A stretch of 31,761 nucleotides of DNA from Sporodiniella umbellata (lineage: Eukaryota; Mucoromycota; Mucoromycetes; Mucorales; Rhizopodaceae): the NCBI GenBank assembly GCA_025677835.1, contig JAIXMR010000168.1:1-31761 (forward strand), read 5' to 3'. How positions within the stretch are numbered: the first letter of the stretch is position 1; every line of letters begins with the position of its first letter. Under the pieces are notes generated by a model. That model searched no databases, was not told where the DNA came from, and was given only the letters and a program-made list of their open reading frames with translations. Shown here piece by piece: positions 1 to 10,831 of the stretch. The position numbers were made by a program, and so were the translations under genes.

Positions 1-1591
1 TTAGGGTTAGTTTTGCTTTACTTTTTTTTTTTTTTAAAAAAAAAAAAACATACTTGAACAATACAAAGGTTGTTTATGGCCATATCTACTTCTTCCCAAG
101 ATTGAAGCGAACGAATTCCTTTCATAAATGCATCAAAAAATTGGTTGACAAAGACAAAGTTGTACATGTATTTTCCTTCGTTAACCCATAGCGCTTGTTG
201 AGATTCTTTTGATTCAAGAACGACGTTACCGAAGGAGTATATTGTCGTTGTACATTCAATAGTTTTACGTTCATTTGTCTCAAAAAAAGACGTATTGTTG
301 AAAGTAAACTCAGATATGTCCAATCCAAGATCGAGTTTAACCTAAGTCGCAATCAAAATGATTCAGGATTAGCAACCCTATCTATATAAAAGGGGAGCAT
401 AGAAAAGGGGAGGAAGACAAACCTTGGCAGATAAAGCAACCGCATTAGGAGACAAAGTAGCCAGGGGAGGACACTTTTCTTTTGGTATGGTATCTAAAGC
501 AACGGTAGAAAGGCCACTAGGTGAGCATTCAGGCATCTGCGCTAGATTGTATGTCATGGGCCGACAGGGATCGCAGGGTAAAGAATATTCAAGATATAAA
601 CACATATAGCTTGGCCAAAAAGGAAAGTCGTTGCTTGCTGTTGTAGGTGTATTAGTCAGTGTATTAGGTTGTTCAGATAATATAAGGTCAGAGGTATTAA
701 CAGTAGTTTGATTAAGAGTGCTGAGAGAGCCAAAGAAAGGATCCATGCCTGTGAATAATGGATCAAAATTTAGCAATTCACCAAAAGCGGGTTGCTGAAA
801 TGGATCATAAAAGTCTTTGAGCATGGAAAACGAATGCTGCTGATTTGAATCTCCCTGCATCATATCAATCATATAGTCTGTAGGTGAAGAGGAGCATGAG
901 TTGATTGAAGAATCGTCAGAGGAAAACGATTCTATAGATTTGAATGTTTTAAGATTAGGGTTGTGTACTGTCGTTTGTTGAGCACAAGGTCCAAGGCCAT
1001 TTAAATTCCCTTCTTCTGAAGCTTCAATAGTATCTGTCAGTAAACGCATAACTATAAAGTACGACAGTGGAGTACAAATAATGGATTGGGTTAGATATAC
1101 AAAAAGTTTCTCTTTCAAGAAAAAAAAAAAAAGTAGAGATTGTTACAATGAAAGTCGCTTTTACGCGTATTCTTCAGAACTTGTATGTGGGAAGATACTT
1201 GCTTTCTTGTGCGTACTTTCCCAGTTTTTCGATAGATAAAATCGGAAATAAGCTCATTCCTGCCACATGGTTTGCCGTTCACGAGAATTTTTCTTCTTCC
1301 TAGCTTTGGGATTGTTTCTAAAGCTAATGGTTTTGATTGTTTAGGGACGTACGTTTGAAAAGAACGTATACGTTTTTTTTTTTTAATACCTTCAGTAAAT
1401 GCGTCTTCGACGTCGGGAGGCCACACTTGCTCTTCTTTATCTCTAAAGTTGTTGGCAGAGATAATGACATTTGGGTTGTTGATAAGTCCGTTATATTGAT
1501 CTTTTCTGTTGTATTGTCTGGATTTTTTGTTTTGCTGAGGCTGCATAGAAGTGTCGCTATGAAAAAATATATCTTGAGAACAGGCTAACAT
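1..1591 (-). CDS. TEA/ATTS-domain transcription factor with TEAD-like C-terminal domain (3' end beyond window)
   Basis: Exons 1591-1390, 1323-1165, 1111-423 and 341-54 join in frame to 446 residues; a GTATGT donor at 53 leads into an intron that leaves the window. Residues 57-117 form the DNA-binding TEA domain: conserved W57, GRRKI, GRNELI and the recognition-helix motif RTRKQVSSHIQVL. The middle is Ser/Thr/Pro-rich and probably disordered. From about residue 351 the sequence resembles the Ig-like YAP-binding domain of animal TEADs (IYSFGN, then a YMYNFVF stretch and an NLCIVQ strand). Fungal TEA factors (Tec1, AbaA) control filamentation and conidiation; that role is only inferred here. The ATG at 1591 was chosen because it is the first after a pyrimidine-rich leader; M16 at 1546 is an alternative. 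For intron 1, the acceptor at 1324 restores the family spacing between the first TEA helix and the IPKLGRRK segment. Confidence 0.88.
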
Positions 1592-1599
1592 ATTAAGAT

Positions 1600-1697
1600 G
1601 AGTACAAGGAAAAGGAGAGAGTAAAGAAAAGAAAGAAAATATATAAAGAAAAAAGCAAAGAGAAAGAGAAAGAAAGCAAAACAAAGAGAGAAGGGGA
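1600..1697 (-). promoter_or_regulatory. Pyrimidine-rich leader/promoter of the TEA-factor gene
   Basis: The plus strand here is almost pure purine, so the coding strand is a continuous CT-rich run directly upstream of the ATG at 1591. Such CT-rich tracts are common just upstream of fungal transcription starts. No clear TATA box was seen. A T12A10 tract lies just outside it at 1715-1736. Confidence 0.35.
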
Positions 1698-1795
1698 GTA
1701 AAGGGATTATATGCTTTTTTTTTTTTAAAAAAAAAAGGCTTTCAACGGTTTAGTTATTAAATACACTAACAAAGCGAAACCATGAACGCTCTGCT

Positions 1796-1956
1796 TTATT
1801 TATTTTTTTTAATTAAAGTATTCATGTCGTCATATAAATAGTATTGTTTCTCAAGAGCTTCCATTTTGTCTTTATGATCTTTCCCTTTGGACTTTTTTTT
1901 ATTTTTGGAGCTGCTTGTGTGCCTGAAATCATGTTTTCTGGATTTGTGTTTGAGCT
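1796..1956 (-). CDS. Possible terminal exon of an unidentified Lys-rich small protein
   Basis: On the minus strand an acceptor (CTTTTAG) is followed by a 161-nt open stretch ending in TAA at 1796. It encodes about 53 residues, first basic (Lys/Ser/His-rich) and then KMEALEKQYYLYDDMN. The composition looks more protein-like than the surrounding AT-rich DNA. I could not connect it convincingly to upstream exons between 1957 and 2600, where only short fragments occur. Family unknown; it may be part of a small nuclear or nucleolar-type protein, or chance. Confidence 0.25.
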
Positions 1957-2673
1957 CTAAAAGTTAAAATTTCCAGTATATTTTTTGTTTTGGTTATTAT
2001 TATTTTAGGTTTTGGAGGGAAAAATGTGATTTACAGCCAAAAACAAGACTTTTTTTTTTCCAAAAAAAGGGTTATTAAACACATTTATGGGAGACTGAGG
2101 GAAAACTCCTTGCTACATGTGCATCGACTTGTCAAAGCAAGCAGATTTTATGTTTCAAAGAAACAAATAAAGGCAATTTATGGAATAAACCGTTTCATTA
2201 AGCAGCTTGATTCTGTTACCTTCATTTTTCATTTTAAGTCTACACCTCATTCCCCTGTATGAAGTCCGATCAATAAATTCATACCTGGTTCCTGAGCAAT
2301 GTTCGCTACAACAAAAAATAGAAAAAAGAAAAGGCCATTTGGGTCTGTTTGTTATCTCTAGTATACAAGTACGCAAGTACTCACATCTATATATTGAAAT
2401 GCCCAGTGGCCACCTTTTCTTGTGTGCTGTTTTTTTTTATTATAATTGCTTCGATTTTCTCTTTTTTTATTTTTTTTTACTATTAAATGTAATAAAAGAA
2501 CTATTTAATCTATACAAAAGATGAATAGTATAAATTAGAAATTTTTTTCTTTTTTCTGAACAAATAACAAAGAAAGTCAATTATGCGCATTCAAGATAGG
2601 GCAAGGGCAAAAAGGGAGTATGTTTAAAGAAACTATTGTTCAGGTATTATTTCAAAAAGGGTATACATTTTTT
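1957..2673. other. AT-rich spacer between CLASP and the TEA-factor gene, no secure gene
   Basis: Both strands carry short open frames, for example plus-strand 1990-2262 and minus-strand 2155-2376, but none shows a recognisable domain. One minus-strand candidate junction exists (GTGAGT donor near 2388 and TTGTTGTAG acceptor near 2310), so an unresolved multi-exon small gene ending in the 1796-1956 exon remains possible. Otherwise I see homopolymer-rich spacer. Confidence 0.4.
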
Positions 2674-3965
2674 TTATAGAAATGTGTGCGATTCCCTCAT
2701 GTTTCGAAGAGTGGTTTTCTTTTTCAACGACTTTGCTACATAGTGCTTTATCAGGTTGGTTTGATCTTCTCTAAAATCCGCTAGACACGTATATATGTCT
2801 CCGCCGATGGCTTCATGAAAAGCCACTATGGCTTCTACACATGCTTTTCTTACATTGACTAAATTACTATTCATGCCCTGCAGATAAATAAAGTGTTATG
2901 AGAAAAAAAAAACCCTAGAGGCGGTTCGTACTTTTTTTTTTTTACCTTAAAAAATGCATTCACGGCTCCCTTAGCTAACCATTCTTCTACATAAAATACA
3001 TCATGAAGTTCCCTGACAGATTTTGCAACGTAGTTCAACGCTGTGCCGACTGGATGGTATCGACTTTCGGATATAGTAGAGTCCTCATAAGGATTTATGA
3101 CAGATCTGTAAACAACAAAAGCCATCAACATTTCAAATGCAGTAGGTGGCGTTAAAGAGCTCAAAAGTGCATCTAAAGCATCTTCTGCAGCAATACAAAT
3201 CTATTTCTTTCTATCAGCCTTCTGTTCTCCTTTTTTTTTTTTTTTTTTTTTCATTTCCCTTTCTCCCCCTCTTCCCACCCCTTATTTCCCCAAAATAAAA
3301 TTTACAGTGTTATTTTGGTTGGATTTCAATTCCAATAGTTTTTCCGAAAGTAAAGACTCCACAGTCATGCCTTGTTCATTTGATTTTCTTTCAAAGACTT
3401 TGAATAGGCCAGATTGGGTGATGGCAAGTTGACGTGTACATTCAAGCGCACTCACTGTATGTTTACCCACCGGTTGGTTCAAATAGAGTAAGATTGCCTG
3501 AACGACCTCAACAAAGTTGCCACCGTCGCCTTGGCCTCCTGACCACGTTTCGTTTCCGCTCTCTTCACTACCGCCTTGATCCCATCGTCGTCGAATGGGG
3601 ACTTCTTTTAGTAGACGTGTGAGTTTCTTGAAACAGTTGACGTTATCGGCGGTATTGCTTGAAAGTGATTTGAGCTTATCCACAAGTGCATAAAGCATCC
3701 CGGCTTTGTCTTTTCCACTACGCACAGACACTGTGGCTGCATTGGACCTGATATTAGACTGAAAAACAGCACATGGATAGTTGACTTTTTCAGGACTAAA
3801 AAAAGGTACATACTGAGGTACTGGGTACTTTTCTAAATTAGGCTCGCTGATCTGAAGTTGGGCCACAGGAGGTGGGGGCTGCTCCTCAGGCTGTCTGGGA
3901 GATGTAGTCATATCTGCTATAGAAGTAGGTGTAGAGCTTTCACTGGCACGATGCAATGAATACTG

Positions 3966-3997
<32 letters not shown>

Positions 3998-6918
3998 TAA
4001 TAATAATTCATATAAACAAAGAGTAATGCAAAAAAAAAAAAAAAAAAAAAAAACATATCTATACGTACTGCTGACGTTCCATTCTCATAAAAACCATTCT
4101 CTGTAGGATGTTGATGAGGGTCAGGGTAATGATTTGCCAAAGGGGGTACCATATTAGGATGGAAAAAATCGGGTATGGGTGACTTGATACGACCTTGCTC
4201 TTCCAACCGTTTGTCGTACATTGGACCAGAGAAATCAGGGCTTTTGGACTCTGGTTTGATCTTTGTGGTATATATATCTTCTGCAGGTGGCGAGCCTAGA
4301 TGTCTCGCTGGGTTTTCTCTTGGAGACCATTGTCTTTCATGAGAGGGCTCATCTCCGTCTACACTTTGGTCTTCATCATACTCAACCACATCTTCTTCTC
4401 CGTATTCATTAATGACCTCCAGTTCCCTTCGATCATACTCTCGGGGCGTATATGAATTCTCTGCGGGTGTCTCCTCTACGGGTGTCTCCTCTACGGGTGT
4501 CTCCTCTGGGGGTTTCTGGGGTTCTATTGGATTTACAGTTTCTAATTCCTTTTCTTGGTGCTCTTCAGGTTCCAAAAGGTCCGCTTCCTTGGTATCCAGA
4601 CTTGGCACTTTAGTAAGCTCCTGAGCAGCGTGTGTTTGATCTAAGGGCAAGCTTTCGATAGGCTCTAGAGGTGTATCCTCTACCAACGTCTTGGTAAGAG
4701 GGGGGCTCACCTCTCTTGAGTCCTCTGCAGTGGATGGCAGGCTAGGTGTATCGACCGTAGGGATTTGATTGGCGGATGAGGGGGAACTGTCCAGATGAGG
4801 TTCGGGTGCTGGTGTAGCAACAAGATGGATACCAAGTATACGACAGATTTTGCTAACCGAGTACTCATCGTAAGCTCCCATAATAGAGTCAAACAACGGT
4901 TGTTGAAGTAGTCTGAGATGTTTGATAAAGGTCACCAAAGGGCCATGCCAAAGCGATCCAGAGTTATAGGTGGTCACCAGCGGCAACAGATTATCAAGAC
5001 ATTGTCGAACGTTACTGTCCAATTCAAACCATCCGGAAGCCGTCCAGGTATACTGATGATACTGAGCAGGCACATCTTCTTCGATTTCTGGCTCTAGTCC
5101 AATCAGGGGCATCAGCAGCTCATCCATCCAGACCAAGAAAGCTTTTGTGAGCTTACGACGATTAGCAGGCAGCTTGTACACATCTCGTTTACCGGCAGGC
5201 ATCTTTTGCGCAGTAGAGCCAAAGCCTCCAAACTGGACAAGACAGGTAAACAAGGTGTCAGCCAAGTCGGGGTTTTCATGCTGAAGAAACAGCTTTGCTC
5301 TTCCAAATGCTTTTTTACCTTCCATATGTCGGACCCTGTCCACTTCAGACCGTCGGGCACTTTCGTCCATGTGTGCATCTAGAATCAACCGAGGCAGATA
5401 GTCTTCAAAATTGAGTAGCCGGAGCATGACAAAGCTCACGCAAGCCCAAGCGGAAAGTGCCTCATACATCTGTGGCTCGACAGGGTCTTCAAAGTGTTGA
5501 AATACAGGTTTTCTCAAGGCTTCGCCATCAACGCCATCCAGCTGAATTTTTTTTAGATTGGGAGTAGCTGCGTAAGGATATGTACTGAGTTTGCTAGCCA
5601 ACTGCTGGATACCTTCGATACGTAGCTGAATATCGTCATGATTCAAAAGTGTCATCACACTGAGGGGCTTTCGTTTCGCGCCAAGACCGGCGCTTGACTT
5701 CTTTTTATTGAGGGGTACACGCGTTTTGCGTGGTGAGGGTGAAGTGGACAAAGGGGGTGGCGATGGCGAGCTGTACGGCATGGGCGAGTTAAGTCTTGAT
5801 CCGTTCTGTCGGGACACAGAGCGAGGCATTTGATCAGCAGAATCCGTAGATCCGTTGGATAGGGTGGAGCTAGAGGGGGAAGGCTCATGTTTTCCAAGAG
5901 AACCTGGGGCTCTTAAGGAACCCGTGGGGTGAGGATGAGTATCTTGACTTTTGGCTGGTTTGTTATTTTTTGACTTTTCCAACTGTTTTTGAGCTGACGG
6001 CGAAAGGTCTTTGAAAATACTTTTTGGAGTGTGAAAAACAATAGACGGATAGAAAGCTTTATAGTGTACTTACAAATCTCCTCTTTCTCGCCAGTATTCC
6101 CAAAAGACCCAAAAGGCCTCTCTGCAAACTTCTCGAACAGCGGGAGTTGCATCATTCAAACCTTTCACAATAACTGATTCAAAGTGGTCTCCACTGTTTG
6201 TTTTATCCATCAAAGCGCGAGCGTGATCCCGATGTGCATGCGTTTGCAGAACAGTTTTGGTGTACTGAATTGTATAGAGTCGAACCTGTGTGTTTTTATC
6301 GTTCATAGAAAAAACCAACATATTGGGGAATTTTGGGTAGAAGTTGGTATGTTTTATGAACGTGATGGTAGCTTGGAGAGAAGCAGTAGCAACTATCTTT
6401 TTGGTGAGTCCAGCACACCTCATCATACACATCAATAGCTGATCGCAAATGTATGTATCCAAGTGTTTGCCTAGGTAGATACCGATATCGCCTACTAATA
6501 AAAGCGCCTTGACAGCCAGTTGTGTGCGCAAACTCTCAACCTATTTTCTCCCAGTTTTTTTTTTTTTTTAGTTGTTCTACTTTCGTTATTGTTTGGTATT
6601 CGCAGGTACTCACAGCTTTTATAACACCGTCTACCATTGTTCTAAGCCCTTGAACAAGAACATCGCAATAAGCTTTAGGCGAATTGCCCCGAAGAATACC
6701 GCCTATTCGTATAATAGATCTTTCTCTGATTTCCCAATTGTGTTCTGTTTCTTTATCAGCATAGCATTTTTGCATCTCTGCAAACTCTTGTTCCAAATCT
6801 TTTGCACTGTAAATCTGAAATAGAAATATTTGTTTGCCTTCTCATTTTTGGTCCAAGTATTCCCTGTAAATACCTCTACAGCCGCTACATCCCATGCATC
6901 GTCTTTGTTGACTGTCAT
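2674..6918 (-). CDS. CLASP-family microtubule plus-end protein (Cls1/Stu1/Orbit type)
   Basis: Seven exons (6918-6874, 6814-6614, 6540-6074, 6019-4069, 3962-3306, 3200-2946, 2877-2674) join in frame to 1,259 residues. Residues 1-250 are a CLASP N-terminal TOG/HEAT domain (NWEIRERSIIRIGGIL, then RTQLAVKALLLVGDIG). A Ser/Pro-rich basic linker (about 290-350) precedes a second alpha-helical repeat block (about 355-645). An acidic Pro/Glu-rich region follows, with three near-identical VEETP units (4465-4510). The C-terminal block (about 1107-1259) matches the CLASP C-terminal TOG, with VRKACVEAIVAFHEAIGG and LIKHYVAKSLKK. CLASPs stabilise microtubules, suppress catastrophe and bind CLIP-170. The first coding exon is only 45 nt. 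The intron at 3963-4068 holds a T17A15 tract and a second long A tract. Confidence 0.93.
4465..4510 (-). repeat. 15-bp coding tandem repeat in CLASP (VEETP units)
   Basis: Three copies of a 15-bp unit in the acidic Pro/Glu-rich linker encode successive VEETP pentads. This is a length-variable low-complexity stretch inside a disordered segment and is unlikely to be structured. Confidence 0.7.
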
Positions 6919-7370
6919 TTTTGTTTTTCAAAAGAAAAAAAAAAAAAAAAAAAAGGTACAGAAAAAAGAGGAGAAACAAAAAGAAAGTTTTAGAGTGTGG
7001 AAACAGATGTTCCACGTGAGTAGGATAGTGAAGGTGTGTTAAAGCAGAACTGAGTTTTATATATTCTGATTTCAAATAGAGAAATGAAGTTGAGTTTAAC
7101 GTACATACAAGGTGTTTATTAGAAGGGAAAACAATAAGGTTAGCCTTGGTTTACAAAAGTTCTTTTTGTGTGCGTAAAAAGAAGCTGGGGACAAAAAGTG
7201 CTCACATTGTGCTCTTTTAGTAATGCCGATTCTGACAGCCAACTTGTCAAGGTTGCCTCTGCTATTTTTATTCTAAAAAAAAAAAAGTACTCCTTTTCTA
7301 CTCACCCTCTTTATATGCACACTGAAAATTACTTTCTAGAATAACAAAAAAAAAAGAAAAAAAAGGGCAT
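6919..7370. other. Spacer between RAD51 3' end and CLASP 5' end
   Basis: Homopolymer-rich spacer holding the CLASP promoter and the RAD51 3' UTR, which are read on the same strand. A palindromic CACGTG lies at 7013-7018, 95 bp upstream of the CLASP ATG; it fits a bHLH-type site, but a single hexamer is weak evidence. No open frame with a recognisable domain. Confidence 0.4.
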
Positions 7371-8800
7371 CTATTCTATAGCGTCATGGATCCCTTCTTC
7401 AAGTATGGAAAAGGGCGCTTCTGTTTCAGGTAAAGAAGGAGAATCGTAAATTTTACAAATACGATTCTCGCCTCTTCCTTTTCGAAGGTAAAGTCTACCA
7501 AAAGTTAATTTTAGTCATATGACTCTAATCAGATACCTTGTTGTACATGCGTGAGCCATTATGTTTCCCCCTGTTGGTTTTTTGGGATCAGCAGTAAACA
7601 TATTGGCACCATCTACTGTAGCAAGCATTTGATTTGTGATCACTACAGCTACACCAAACTACTCAAAAAAAAAAAAAAAAAAAAAAAAGGGGAGATCTGA
7701 ATTGATTGACCTGTTTTCTAAAGTAAAGTCTTTCTTTACCTCGTCTGCTATGCGCTGTAAACTTCTTAAGAATCTACCAAGGTGCATTTGACGTACAGAT
7801 AGCTCCCCCCTACCAATAAACTCAGTACGATACAGAGCAATAACACTATCAACAACCAACAAGGAGAAACTGAACCAAACATCCGTCAAAAATGAGTCTA
7901 AAGAATAGGAAAAAAAAAAAAAAAAGAGATGCTCTACCGAGTTTCTGCCATCATAGCAGATGCCTCGAGTAACAAGTCTGACTGATGATCTGCGTTGTAA
8001 GCTCTAGCATATGCAATGTTGTTAAGACATATTTCTGTATCTAACCCAAATCTACTCTATGAGACAAAAGGGTATCTTTTATGTAAATAGACTCACCTAG
8101 TAGCAATAGATAGAATTCTGTTTGGCCTAAAAGTACCCTCAGTATCAATATACAAACACTTTCCCTCAGCGCCTCCTCTTTCTGTTGCTAGCTGTTTTTT
8201 TTTTAAAAAAAAAATAGTATTAAAAGGCAGACGGAAGACGTGTTACCTGACATGCAACAGCGAGTGTATGACATAACTGAGACTTTCCCGTACGGAATTC
8301 ACCGAACAATTCGGTGATAGAGCCTGTTTCGATACCTCCGCCCAATGCCCTGTCAAGTTCTCGTGAGCCTGTGGTGATATAGATCATTTCGTTTCTTCTG
8401 TTTTGGACCTCCATTGCCGTTGTAAATCCGGTATGGATTAAAAGGCGAGCTGATTACATTTTTTTTTTTAAAAAAAAAAAGAAAAGACAGCCGGTTTACC
8501 TTCTTTCATCACCTTGTCTACTTTTGTCTCTGAAAGACCTTTGATGGCTAATAGGGCCTTTTTTGGAGAATAGGCAATGGACTCAATAGTATGAAACCCT
8601 GCCTCTTTTAACTTTTTAATGTCTGAGGAGGAAACGCCATATCTCTAATACTTTTTCAATATTTTTTTTTGTTTTTTTTTTCAGTTTTTTTTTTTTGATC
8701 TCAAAATCCTACTTACTTCCAAGCCAATGACAGGATATGCTGAGCAACGTACTTCTTCTTCTATCTCTTCTTCTTGAGTAATTAAAACCTGTTCTTGCAT
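7371..8800 (-). CDS. RAD51: RAD51 recombinase
   Basis: Eight exons (8800-8717, 8644-8500, 8449-8247, 8191-8097, 8054-7938, 7869-7740, 7658-7537, 7494-7371) give exactly 339 residues, the length of human RAD51. The N-terminus has an acidic leader and a helix-hairpin-helix-type domain. Walker A is GEFRTGKS (126-133), as in fungal Rad51. Walker B is LLVVDS with D222. The segments [28 protein letters not shown] and [15 protein letters not shown] are diagnostic of RAD51 rather than DMC1, whose equivalents read differently. The protein forms ATP-dependent filaments on single-stranded DNA for strand exchange in the nucleus. Two introns (7495-7536, 8055-8096) are only 42 nt. The introns at 8192-8246 and 8450-8499 contain near-palindromic T10A10 and T11A11 tracts. 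Its ATG is 147 bp downstream of the bestrophin stop. Confidence 0.97.
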
Positions 8801-8947
8801 TTATTCGTGTGTATTAAAACCAAAAAAAAAAGAGAGAAATAACACGCCCAATAAACCCACATAATGTTTAAGGATATCTTTAATTGTGGTTAACAAAAAG
8901 TTGTAAATTCTGAAGGTTGCTTAGAAAAAGTAGCTTTGATACATTAT

Positions 8948-10418
8948 TTATGTCATCATCGCATTCGTTGTTTCACAGGGGAGATGATAAACGATAAACT
9001 CAATTTCTTTACGTAAGGAGTCACAGAATGAGTTAAGAGGTAGATCATTATTATTGTAACCGAATGGATTTTCTATAAGCCAAAAGGAAAAAGAGGTTAG
9101 AAAATAGAGATAGGAAAGTAAAGTTTACCAATCTGAGCTCCTATGGCGTCAATACCGAATAGGGTGAAAGAGGCCAAGATGATTGTGGGCACAATCCACC
9201 AATTGAGTTCAGAAATCAGGGTAAAAGGAATAGCGAGTAGGTAAAGAGCCAGGGATTGTTTTCTAAAAGAAAGACAAGTTTATAGGGCTGAGATAGTATA
9301 CTACGTTTCTTACAGGTGAATGACGTAAACCGCAGGAATCGGTGTGTTTACAATACGTTCCATACCAGCTAAACAATCATTGAGGTTGTTAAGGTGAGTG
9401 ATGATGTTGTTGGAAAAGACGTCGTCGATTTTCTTGGATGTCTTGGCCTGTTGCATGTAGAGGCTCATTCGAAAGATAATCTCTAAAGGTAGGGACATAT
9501 CCGAATTGCTTTCATCAGGAAGATCCTCGTCAGTAGCAAATTGAGACCGGGCAGGACTCGTTTTTCTCTGTCTTAGACTGCTTGCGTTACTACTGGTAAC
9601 TGTGGTGGAATGGTTTTCGATGTCCTCTTGGTGATCTCCCCCTTCGTTTGTTTCCATCAAATGGTCAGGAACAAGCGCTTCATCATGGCGTAAATCGCCT
9701 GTTTTATCGCCAGCGGTTGCAGGCACCCAATGGGGCGGTAAAAGATATTCAAGGTCGTAATAGTCAATACCATACTCTCGACGGAGATAGTGTTTGGTAG
9801 CAATTGCAAACGCTAGTAGTAATTTCATGCATCGCATTTTTTCTACGTGATCCGATTCGCTTTGTTCTGGAATACTTACCCAGACAAGTCTAGCGAGATT
9901 TCTTACATTGCTTGTCAAATCTTGCCATAGCTGTCTTCCTTCGTAATATCGAGCATACGACGTATTGGCTCTGAAGGCTAACAACAGACCCAATACAACA
10001 GAAAGTACAGGTACTGTGCAACAGTGGTTTAACTATCAGATTGTGTCTATTCTGGTCTGTTCTCTTTACCAATTGAGTTACTGAGGGCTATTTTCTGCCA
10101 ACCCCAAGAGATATACATCACGCCAATACCATAGGCATAAAGGGCAATCAAGACGATCAAGGGAGTAATCGTAGGTACGACCTAAGATAATAGAAGAAAA
10201 AAAAATTTACAAGTTAATTCACATGGGCTCATTTCAACTGATCAAGTTCCTTACCGATCCTCTCAATCTAATATATTGTTTGGTAAGAGTTGGTGACCTG
10301 GCAACAAAAGCTAGTTTTTCTTTACTTACCGAAGATGATCAGGGTATGATTTCAACCGACATATCCATTTTCTGGTGTATTCTCGTGAAGGCAAGTCATT
10401 TATCAAAGTATGTACCAT
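8948..10418 (-). CDS. Bestrophin/UPF0187-family anion channel
   Basis: Six exons (10418-10330, 10267-10255, 10181-10070, 10013-9314, 9262-9129, 9072-8948) join in frame to 390 residues. A hydrophobic N-terminal helix follows an LRGSV motif typical of the family; then comes LGLLLAFRANTSYARYYEGR, a family signature, a charged Ser/Thr-rich insert (about 180-230) and further hydrophobic segments. The C-terminus carries the conserved IENPFGYNNNDLPL segment. Bestrophin-like proteins form pentameric chloride/anion channels; in fungi the location (plasma or organelle membrane) is unclear. The second exon is a 13-nt micro-exon coding most of LRGS; without it the frame breaks and the motif is lost. Confidence 0.92.
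10255..10267 (-). other. 13-nt micro-exon of the bestrophin gene
   Basis: The micro-exon is bounded by a TATTAG acceptor and a GTAAGG donor on the minus strand. It completes the Arg codon split after exon 1 and codes Leu-Arg-Gly-Ser, joining the cytosolic N-terminus to the first membrane helix. The flanking introns are 62 and 73 nt. Confidence 0.8.
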
Positions 10419-10831
10419 AGTACCAAAAAAAAAAAAAAAAAAGAAAAAAATACAGAAAAAGTAAAAAAAAAAAAAACTTGTACTCTGTCATTTATTTGTA
10501 CCTAAAAATAATCTCAGCTACCTCAGCTTTAACAAATACGTTTTCAATTTCGTGTTATCAAAACGCGTTATTGAAAATAAAGAAAATGCGTCAATGATTT
10601 TTTTTTTTTAAAAGACATTATAGTTTTAAGAACTGTTTTATAAGCTTTGTTCCTGATAGGGGATTTCTACTCTTTAAAGAAGCGCAATTAAAAAAAAGAG
10701 GGAAAAAGGTGTATAAATATTAAAAAAAAAAAAAAAAAAAAAAAGAATATGGTACAGAAAAAAAAAAAAGTATATATAAATAAGAAACTGGTATATCTGA
10801 ATTTTTTTTTTTTTTTTTTTTGTGTGTGTTA
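10419..10831. other. Spacer: bestrophin promoter and DYRK 3' UTR
   Basis: Very AT-rich with several A or T homopolymers (including T12A4 at 10598-10613). It holds one ACGCGT hexamer at 10563-10568, identical to the MluI cell-cycle box of yeasts and 145 bp upstream of the bestrophin ATG; a single copy is weak evidence. No coding sequence recognised. Confidence 0.4.

Noticed and set aside
1..10. TTAGGGTTAG at the left edge, resembling telomeric repeat
   Set aside because: At a left chromosome end the plus strand should begin with CCCTAA, so the orientation is wrong; on the minus strand the sequence gives CTAACC, a plausible intron branch point in the TEA-factor gene.
4412..4624. Plus-strand Ser-rich frame opposite the CLASP linker
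   Set aside because: Product of the 15-bp VEETP repeat read antisense; the CLASP frame is continuous and has homology on both sides.
7371..8800. DMC1 instead of RAD51
   Set aside because: [24 protein letters not shown] and the VVITNQM region are RAD51-type, and the length is exactly 339; DMC1 differs at each of these.
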